Origin: Clostridia bacterium
GTDB taxonomy: Bacteria; Bacillota_A; Clostridia; Oscillospirales; CAG-272
Direction of reading: 5' to 3'
NCBI GenBank assembly: GCA_017408625.1
Contig: JAFQUG010000062.1
Span: forward strand, 1 to 9,649
DNA: 9,649 nt
Shown: one piece after another, positions 1 to 5,438 of the stretch
Numbering within the stretch: position 1 is the first letter of the stretch
Layout of the letters: each line of letters begins with the position of its first letter
Notes under the pieces: generated by a model
What the model was told of the DNA's origin: nothing
What the model saw: the letters and a program-made list of their open reading frames with translations, nothing else
Database searches by the model: none
Program-made: the position numbers and the translations under genes

Positions 1-6
1 GCTCAT
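1..6 (-). CDS. Start of an unidentified minus-strand gene (first two codons only)
   Basis: Read on the minus strand, an ATG at 6-4 is followed by AGC, and the gene then leaves the window. The start is inferred from an AAAGGA ribosome binding site at 19-14, placed 7 bases before the ATG. Nothing can be said about the product. The gene would be divergent from the HTH regulator that starts at 300, so the roughly 290 bases between them would be a shared upstream region. I see no convincing -10/-35 pair for this gene between 20 and 130; the hairpin-rich segment at 51-163 lies where its promoter would be expected. Confidence 0.4.
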
Positions 7-50
7 CGTGGTATCCTTTCACGAATAACCGAACAAAGCGGATGTGCGTA

Positions 51-163
51 ACAGAGCCCTCCCCGCTGGGGAGGGGGGACCGCAGCGGAAATTGAAACGA
101 GTAGTACGAGTTTCAATGACGCGGTTGCGGTGGGTGAGATGCATCCCTCGGATGCTCTTTCAC
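51..163. repeat. Hairpin-rich intergenic segment, probable dispersed repeat
   Basis: This segment has no ORF and is a chain of perfect short inverted repeats: CCCTCCCC/GGGGAGGG (57-64 and 68-75), CCGC/GCGG (80-83 and 85-88), ATTGAAAC/GTTTCAAT (91-98 and 110-117) and GCATCC/GGATGC (141-146 and 150-155). The last one extends outward with GTGA/TCAC pairing (134-137 and 160-163). CCCTCCCC-type palindromes followed by GC-rich hairpins are frequent as dispersed elements in clostridial genomes, which is general knowledge rather than something shown here. No second copy lies in the window, so repetition is inferred. Confidence 0.45.
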
Positions 164-180
164 ATCTTTTGACGCGGGCA

Positions 181-208
181 CTATGAAAATCATAGCAACA
201 CTATGATT
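181..208. promoter_or_regulatory. Three alternating CTATGA/TCATAG half-sites upstream of the HTH gene
   Basis: CTATGA (181-186), TCATAG (190-195) and CTATGA (201-206) alternate in orientation. The first pair forms an inverted repeat with a 3-base gap. The second forms AATCATAG/CTATGATT (188-195 and 201-208), a perfect 8-base inverted repeat with a 5-base gap. The cluster lies just upstream of the predicted -35 of the HTH gene, where activator sites or operators for a divergent promoter are often found. Binding by any particular protein is inference; a stem-loop in RNA is the alternative. Confidence 0.4.
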
Positions 209-211
209 ATC

Positions 212-232
212 TACAACAAACGTTTCGTTGTA
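212..232. promoter_or_regulatory. Inverted repeat TACAAC-N9-GTTGTA, candidate operator of the HTH regulator
   Basis: TACAAC (212-217) and GTTGTA (227-232) are perfect reverse complements around an inner palindrome AAACGTTT (218-225). The right arm overlaps the predicted -35 element of the downstream regulator gene. HTH_3 (Xre/434-type) repressors commonly bind ACAA...TTGT palindromes overlapping their own promoter, so autorepression is the simplest reading. That link is inferred from family behaviour and position. Confidence 0.45.
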
Positions 233-255
233 TTGTATCAAAAGTATGTTATAAT
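228..255 (+). promoter_or_regulatory. Predicted promoter of the HTH regulator gene
   Basis: A consensus TATAAT at 250-255 has an extended -10 TG at 247-248. A weak -35, TTGTAT, lies at 228-233 with a 16-base spacer. Transcription would start near 262, giving a leader of about 38 bases before the ATG at 300. The extended -10 probably compensates for the poor -35. The -35 overlaps the right arm of the inverted repeat at 212-232. Confidence 0.6.
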
Positions 256-286
256 AAAATCACAAAAGCGCTTTTGAATACTTTTT

Positions 287-291
287 GGAGG
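287..291 (+). promoter_or_regulatory. Ribosome binding site fixing the HTH gene start
   Basis: GGAGG lies 8 bases before the ATG at 300. An in-frame TTG at 285 is possible, but it would overlap this site, so the ATG is the better start. Confidence 0.75.
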
Positions 292-299
292 ACAAAAAT

Positions 300-1397
300 A
301 TGTCTATTGGATCAAACATCAAGCGTTTACGCCGCGAGATGAATATCACGCAGGAGCAGCTTGCGGAGTATTTAGGCCTTTCCTCGCGTTCCGTATCACA
401 ATGGGAATGCGAGCGTACCTCGCCCGATATTTCGCAGATTCCCGCACTTTGCCATATCTTTGACGTTTCATCCGACGTTCTGCTTGGCATTGATATAGAG
501 AAGAGCAAGGAGACGGTGCAAAAATATCTCGCCGAGGCTCAAGAGGCTTTGCACAGCGGTGATTTTGAGAAAAACGTGCAGATCTTGCGCAAGGCCAACC
601 GCCAATATCCCAGATCGTATGAGATTATGGATCAGCTTGCCGATGGATTGGTGTGTGTGATTTCCAGGCAGGGAGGGAAGGACTATGACGAGGTGTTTGC
701 CTTGTGTAACCGAATCCTTGCGGAATGCACCGACAGCATGATTCGATACCGCGCCACAAATACGCTCGCCATTGCTTATGACTATGCGGGCAAGGATCAA
801 GAGATGCTCAAGCTGGCAGAGCAGATGCCTCGTGCTCACTATTCCTATGAAAATTTTATGGTTTACCGATGGAAGGGCTCTGCGGACTTTGAGAAGCGTC
901 AAGAATACATGTCGTATCTGGTCTGTCAAATGATCATGATGATCTCTAATATTGCTTCTCACAGAGGTGACAATGGCGAATTCATGTATTCACCCGATGA
1001 GAGGACAGACCTTTATAAGCTTGAGGTTTCTCTTTTGGAGCTGATATATTCGGATGGAGATTATCTGGTTGACGCACAGCTCGGAGAAATTGCCTGCTCG
1101 CGCATTATGACGTTTTACTTGAGAAACCAGGACTCGGAGCAGGCGTGGCATTGGCTCCAAAAGGGCGTCGACTTTGCAATTCATATGGATACCTATGATT
1201 TTGATGCGCCGCATACGTCGCTTGTCCTTCGCGGATACGTGGAGGGTGGATGGATCATGGAATCGAACGGAAATCGCACGCAGTCCATACTGGAATGGTT
1301 GACAAATGACAACGAAGCGGCTGTGTTCCGTTCCGACGCGCGGTATGAGGTGCTGGTAAATCGTTTGAAGAAGGTTGCCAAAAAGTCGGAATTCTGA
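300..1397 (+). CDS. XRE-family HTH transcriptional regulator with TPR-like C-terminal region
   Basis: This 365-residue cytoplasmic protein has an N-terminal HTH_3 DNA-binding domain at about residues 6-63. The turn and recognition helix fall around TQEQLAEYLGLSSRSVSQWE (17-36), followed by the usual PDISQIPALCHIFDVSSDVLLG tail in pieces up to residue 63. The remainder (about 70-340) is predicted helical: residues near 70-115 (YLAEAQEALHSGDFEKNVQI, then paired helices) read like a tetratricopeptide repeat, and later parts look like degenerate TPR helices. No membrane segment or signal peptide is visible. HTH plus TPR is the layout of peptide-responsive RNPP regulators, but also of many clostridial regulators with unknown ligands, so no ligand is claimed. 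The gene stands alone, with its own promoter and a candidate autoregulatory operator; its targets are unknown, the divergent gene at the left edge being one possibility. Confidence 0.85.
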   Translation: MSIGSNIKRLRREMNITQEQLAEYLGLSSRSVSQWECERTSPDISQIPALCHIFDVSSDVLLGIDIEKSKETVQKYLAEAQEALHSGDFEKNVQILRKANRQYPRSYEIMDQLADGLVCVISRQGGKDYDEVFALCNRILAECTDSMIRYRATNTLAIAYDYAGKDQEMLKLAEQMPRAHYSYENFMVYRWKGSADFEKRQEYMSYLVCQMIMMISNIASHRGDNGEFMYSPDERTDLYKLEVSLLELIYSDGDYLVDAQLGEIACSRIMTFYLRNQDSEQAWHWLQKGVDFAIHMDTYDFDAPHTSLVLRGYVEGGWIMESNGNRTQSILEWLTNDNEAAVFRSDARYEVLVNRLKKVAKKSEF

Positions 1398-1442
1398 CGT
1401 GATTTCGGATGGATGTTCCGCGAGAGCATCGATGGAGTAAAT

Positions 1443-1467
1443 AAAAAAAGCAGCCCGATCGGGCGTG
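1443..1467 (-). terminator. Intrinsic terminator-like hairpin for the leftward (addA) direction
   Basis: Read on the minus strand, the palindrome GCCCGATCGGGC (1464-1453) is extended by GCA/TGC with one bulged C, and is followed directly by seven T residues (1449-1443). This fits a rho-independent terminator for the operon ending in addA, although it sits about 300 bases past the addA stop codon. On the plus strand it has no T-tract. Confidence 0.5.
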
Positions 1468-1504
1468 CAAAATTAGCGAGATGAGAATAAAAAATGGGCT
1501 GCTT
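1448..1504 (+). terminator. Long-loop hairpin after the HTH gene, weak terminator candidate
   Basis: AAGCAGCCC (1448-1456) and GGGCTGCTT (1496-1504) form a 9-base perfect stem about 50 bases after the stop codon of the HTH gene. The loop is 39 bases and the tail is CATTT, not a clean T run, so termination would be weak. It competes with the smaller palindrome at 1453-1464. Confidence 0.3.
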
Positions 1505-1624
1505 CATTTGAGGCAGACCTGTTTTCAAACAAAAAATATAGAGTTGCTGCAGTGCTGGCCAAAGCAGTTAGCCCCAACGGAAAATCATATAGAGGGTTTT
1601 AGATAACGAAACCCAAAACAAATA

Positions 1625-1663
1625 CACTCGTAGGGGCGAACTGCGTTCGCCAGCGCCTGCGGC
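1625..1663. repeat. Palindromic GGCGAAC/GTTCGCC intergenic repeat, probable dispersed element
   Basis: GGCGAAC (1635-1641), a TGC loop and GTTCGCC (1645-1651) form a perfect 7-base stem, preceded by CGTAGG and followed by a short GCC-TGC-GGC hairpin (1655-1663). Elements beginning GTAGGGGCGA with this kind of palindrome recur between genes in many clostridial genomes; this is recalled knowledge, and only one copy is visible here. It lies in the gap between the two convergent genes and encodes no ORF. The neighbouring bases 1505-1624 show nothing I can name. Confidence 0.4.
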
Positions 1664-1694
1664 AACTAAATTATTGAAAGCATATGCATAAACA

Positions 1695-1731
1695 AAAGCT
1701 GTCATTTGGTTAAGACAGCTTTGTTTTTTTT
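1695..1731 (+). terminator. Rho-independent terminator between convergent genes
   Basis: A perfect 9-base stem AAAGCTGTC (1695-1703) / GACAGCTTT (1714-1722) with a 10-base loop is followed by G and eight T residues (1724-1731). On the plus strand this is a textbook intrinsic terminator and would stop transcripts from the HTH gene about 300 bases after its stop codon. On the minus strand the same stem is followed by a shorter, interrupted T run, so it may also act in reverse on addA transcripts. Confidence 0.75.
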
Positions 1732-1745
1732 CGCTTATTTCTCAT

Positions 1746-1765
1746 CCCCATGGGGCTGCTTTTTT
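1746..1765 (+). terminator. CCCCATGGGG palindrome plus CTGC and T6 at the 3' end of addA, weak terminator remnant
   Basis: A 10-base palindrome (1746-1755) is followed by CTGC and six T residues (1760-1765), overlapping the reverse complement of the addA stop codon (1764-1766). The local stem is short. Its arm GGGCTGCTTTTTT (1753-1765) is the exact reverse complement of AAAAAAGCAGCCC at 1444-1456, suggesting that the two are halves of one former bidirectional terminator. Confidence 0.35.
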
Positions 1766-4187
1766 ACATAATACTGATCGCCTCACCGAGGGTGAGCGAG
1801 AACACGTAAGCGCGGTCGGGCTCGCGGCCAAACAGCTCGCGGACGGCGCGTGCGTAGTGCGTCAACTGATCCTTGTGAGTGCTGATCATACGCTCGCGGT
1901 ACAGCGCGTGATCGCGTCGCTCCTCGGGCGTGGGGCGGTCGGTCTTGTAGTCGCAAAGCGTGATGCTGCCGTCCTTGCCTATCAGGAGCAGGTCGATCGA
2001 GCCCTGCACGTGCAGGTGCTTGCCTGCGACCAGCTGCTTGATTTCCGGATTCTTGGTAAACTCCTCAAGCGGCACAAAGCTGTTGAAGTGCACCTCGCGC
2101 ATGATCTTGTCGGCTTGCATGACGATCTTGAAAAACTCGCTGTCAAAGAAGGTCTGCAATGCACGCGTATTGACGATCTTGGCTACGCGCGGCGTAATAT
2201 ATTTGTCTCTCACCAGTCGCTCCATCTCATCGGCAATGCCGTGCTCTGCCACGCGGGTAAAGTTGCAGTACTGCAAGAACAGATGCGCAGCCGTGCCGCG
2301 CTCGGCAGGGGTGGGTTTGGTATTCTCGGCCATCAGGGCAAAGAAATCCGGCTTTTCGGAATGCATTTGCTCAAGTCTGCGCTCCAGGGCTGCACGTGTT
2401 TGCAGCTCGTCGGCTTGTTCGGCTTCCCCTTCTGTAAAGCAGAAATCAGTGTCCAGCATGTCGGGGGTGAGTTTGGAGGCAGCCGCCTTGGAGGGAATGC
2501 GATATAGAAGGGAAGCATGTTCGTTTTGCGCGCGGGCAAGCGAGATCAGCGCGGCATATTTTTCGGTGCCCGGCTGCACCTTGCCTTGCTTGGCGGCTTG
2601 TACGGTCGCGCCTGTGTAGGTGACGGGCAAGACGCTGCCTTGCTCGTAAAGCACGACGTTGCTGCAGTCGGCTGCGCGCTTGCGATCCGACTGCATGGCG
2701 CTGATGATCCAGGAAAGATGATTGGGGGCTTGCAGGATCTCGGCACTGCCACCCATTGCGCACTCGCGGCGCACGGTCTCGTAAGGCTTTTTGACGGTTG
2801 CGGTCAGATACAGTCTCTCACGCGCACGGGTCAGCGCAACGTAAAGCGTGCGCATTTCCTCCTCGGTGCTGCGGTGCGCCTTGCCAAGCGTCATGGCGCG
2901 GCGCAAAAGCGTGTCCTTTTTGCCCTTACCGTCCGAGAGCTTGATGCCAAGTCCCATGTCTTTATCGTACACCAGCGTTTGCTGACTGTCTCGGCGGTTA
3001 AAGCGTTTGCCGCATTTGACCAAAAAGCAAACGGGAAATTCCAGGCCCTTGGAGTGATGCACGGTCATCAGTGCAACTCCGCCGCCGGCGGCAGAGGCCT
3101 CAGAGCCCGAGCCCTTGGCCAAGGCTGCACGGTGCTGCGCATGCACAAAGCCGTAAAGGCCGTTCCAATGCTTGCGCGTGAACTGTCTTGCGCTTTCGTA
3201 AAGAGAGAGAAAGATTTCGCTCTCGCAAAGTGCGCTGAGATGATCGTCCTGTGCAAGCATGGAGAGCAGGGCATCTGCGCCAAGCTGCATGGCAAGCGCA
3301 CGCTGTTTCTCCAGCCAGATGCAAAACGCCTTGCATTTGTGCACCGTGGGATCATCCGTATCTTGCTTGCTGCATTCATCGATGGCCTCGTATAGGGAGA
3401 GATTGCGCGCAGCCTGCTTACGGATCAGCGCCAGTTGCTCGTGCGTAAACAAAGGACACAGCGGCTCCTGTGGCTCTGTCAGCAAAAGTGAGAGCGGAAT
3501 ATCCTGTTGGGGATTGTCAATAACATCCAAAAGCGCGATCCAGAAGCGGTATTCGGGGCTCTTGTAAAGCTCACCGCCCGTTTGCTGCGAAATGGGCACG
3601 CCCGCCTCGGTCAGCGCGCGCGCAAAAACGTCCAAGGGAGCCTTGGTACGGCTGAGAATGGCAATATCCGCCGGCAGAATAGGCGTGCCGTCCGCCTTGG
3701 TTTCTTGGCACAGCAAACGCACGATCTCGTTGACAGCGGCCACGGTCTCGGTGTCACAGCTCTCCACATCCTCGTCCGTGTCCTCATCGTCTGCGTCAGC
3801 CTCGGCAGGCTGTGTGATCATGAGTTGCACAAGCGGGCTGTGGTAGCCCTCGGGGGCGGGCTTTCTGTGAATCAGATCGTCGTCGGGGCGATAACCGATG
3901 GTGTCGGGGCAAGCCTCGAAAATATACGCGCAGACAAGGTTGGTAAAGTCAATGACTGAGCGGTCGCATCGGAAATTTTCGGACATGAACAGCACACAGC
4001 CCTCGCTTGTTGCGGGGGGATCTTCGATCTCCTCGGGTGTCAGAGTGGCAAAGCGACGGCGGTAGGCAGCAAAGATCGAGGGATCTGCTTCGCGGAAGCC
4101 ATAGATGCTTTGCTTGATATCGCCCACCATAAAGCGGTGCTCACCGCCAATAATGGCAAAGATCTTGTCCTGTAAGGAGTTGACATC

Positions 4188-4191
4188 CTAA
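4188..4191 (-). other. 2-base deletion in the addA motif II (Walker B) codons
   Basis: On the minus strand the reading is ...TAC ATA GAC GAA TTAG GAT GTC AAC: Y-I-D-E, then four bases, then D-V-N-S-L-Q-D. UvrD/RecB-like helicases have DEFQD here, which needs six bases between GAA and GAT. Two bases are missing, as in TTCCAG becoming TTAG. Downstream the frame continues cleanly into the motif III region, and total length is divisible by three once two bases are added. Confidence 0.88.
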
Positions 4192-4629
4192 TTCGTCTAT
4201 GTACACCCAATCGAATTTTTCTCTGTACGCCTTTGCAAGATCGGTCAGTGAGCCGTCCGGGTTTTGCAAAAGGTGCAGCATAAAGCGGGGCATGTCCGAA
4301 AATTCGCAAACGCCCAGACGCAGCTTTTCCTCGGAGTACCGCTTGTCGTATTCGGTCATGATCGCGTAAAGCGTACGGCAGATGGCAGCGGTTGCGGCAA
4401 ATTGCGCGCGAATGTCCTCGGGGCTGACCGTGAAATTCTCGGCAAGCTTTTTGATCTGGTCATTCTGCTTTTTGCGAAATGCCTCGAATTCCTCGCAAAG
4501 CGGGGTTTTCTGATCCTTTTTGACGGTTGGCTTTTTGGTGGCGGGATGTGCGGCAAAGGCTTCGGCCGCACCTGCATAGCCATCGCTTGCAAGTCTTTTG
4601 GCAATCATGCCGCAGCGCGCGGAATCGGA

Positions 4630-4632
4630 TTA
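4630..4632 (-). other. In-frame TAA stop at codon 264 of addA
   Basis: Reading A-L-M-F, TAA, S-D-S-A-R-C-G-M-I-A-K shows coding sequence on both sides in the same frame, so one substitution at this codon would restore the ORF. Single-base sense neighbours of TAA include TAC, CAA, GAA, AAA, TCA and TTA; the original residue cannot be told from this sequence alone. Confidence 0.88.
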
Positions 4633-5428
4633 GAACATCAAGGCAAAGGCACTGCCACAGCAGGGATCATTTATGATCTCCTCCTTAGCCTTATCAAATT
4701 TTTGTTCCAGTGACAGAAGAGCATTGACAGTATAGCTTCGCAGCTGTGCCCCCCACAGAGAATCGAAAAAGTCACCGTCGGTCTCTTTGGCAATTCTGTC
4801 GGCACATTCTGCAATGCGGGCAACGCCCTGCTCAGAGGTGACCAGCCTTTGGTACAGATCGGTCAGTGTGGGGATGAGCGCGGAAAAATCACGGGAGGAG
4901 ACCAGCGTTTCCACAAGCTGCAAAAATGCACTCTCGCGGGCAAGCCCCAGAATTCCGTGCTCGGGGTCACGGCTCTGTTCGTAGAAATCTTCAAGCACCT
5001 CTTCCATGACCGATGCCGCAATACCGTCCGCCTCGCCGTCATCAGCCATGCGAAAGCCTGCCGGAAGGCCAAGCCGTTCAAAGTTGGCGCGCACCGGCTC
5101 ACCGAAAAAGGCGTCGATGGTATGAATGTGTGCACCGGGCAAAAGCAGCAGCTGGCGATTGAGATGACGGTTGGCGGGATCGCGCGCAATGGCCTCGGTC
5201 AGAGCCTGCGCGATGCGTGAGCGCAGTTCGGCGGCTGCGGCGCGGGTAAAGGTGACGATCAGCATGCGCTCCAGGGTGCAATCCTCATTTTGCACGATCT
5301 GATCGATGATACGCTGTGTCAACGTGGCGGTCTTGCCCGAGCCTGCTGCGGCGGATACCAAAAGCGAGGTATTCATATATTGCATGGCGGCGCGTTGCGC
5401 CGGTGTCCAGTTTCGTGCCATAAATACA

Positions 5429-5435
5429 CTCCTTT
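5429..5435 (-). promoter_or_regulatory. Ribosome binding site of addA
   Basis: AAAGGAG (5435-5429 on the minus strand) lies 7 bases before ATG 5421. It decides against an in-frame start further upstream at 5496 inside addB, which has no such site. Confidence 0.8.
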
Positions 5436-5438
5436 CGG

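Larger units (their letters stand above)
1764..5421 (-). pseudogene. addA: addA, helicase-nuclease subunit A, disrupted by a nonsense codon and a 2-base deletion
   Basis: AddA is the 3'-5' motor and one of the two nuclease subunits of the AddAB complex, which resects double-strand breaks for RecA-dependent repair. Correcting two lesions restores 1219 codons, close to the usual length of about 1230. Visible parts in order: Q-motif near Q9, Walker A AAAGSGKT (24-31, K30), motif Ia VTFTRAAAAELR, motif III VGDIKQSIYGFR (433-444), motif IV around ENFRCD (from 482), motif V HHSKGLEF (K792), motif VI ALTRARERLYL (R866), and a RecB-type nuclease with H1047, D1144 and DYK 1158-1160. The lesions are TAA at codon 264 (4632-4630) and a 2-base loss after codon 410 (4191-4188). 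As read, translation yields only 263 residues, without an active helicase or nuclease. The later pieces (from ATG 4608 and ATG 4130) have no ribosome binding site. The start is set by AAAGGAG 7 bases before ATG 5421, 17 bases after addB. Confidence 0.9.

Noticed and set aside
91..117. ATTGAAAC / GTTTCAAT motif resembling the end of a CRISPR repeat
   Set aside because: It occurs once as a local hairpin; there are no regularly spaced repeats or spacers and no cas genes.
1413..1484. 23-codon plus-strand ORF just after the HTH gene, considered as a signalling peptide for it
   Set aside because: The deduced peptide has no hydrophobic signal segment, the ribosome binding site is weak, and the ORF runs into the terminator-like hairpins.
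1541..1578. GTTG...CAAC and CTGC...GCAG pairings, considered as a small structured RNA
   Set aside because: The pairings are short and interrupted, with no match to a known RNA that I recognise.
1857..3959. Several long plus-strand ORFs (up to about 290 codons) opposite addA, and similar ones opposite addB and the QueG-like gene
   Set aside because: They lie entirely antisense to genes with clear conserved motifs, have odd low-complexity compositions and no convincing ribosome binding sites. They are frame shadows of coding DNA.
4185..4195. Programmed +1 frameshift in addA at GAA TTA G GAT
   Set aside because: Skipping one base would restore the frame but would replace F-Q of motif II by a single leucine. 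No known slippery or stimulatory signal is evident, and the separate TAA upstream would still block translation.
4630..4632. Reassigned TAA codon
   Set aside because: addA itself ends in TAA at the expected C-terminus, and the second lesion is a frameshift that recoding cannot explain.
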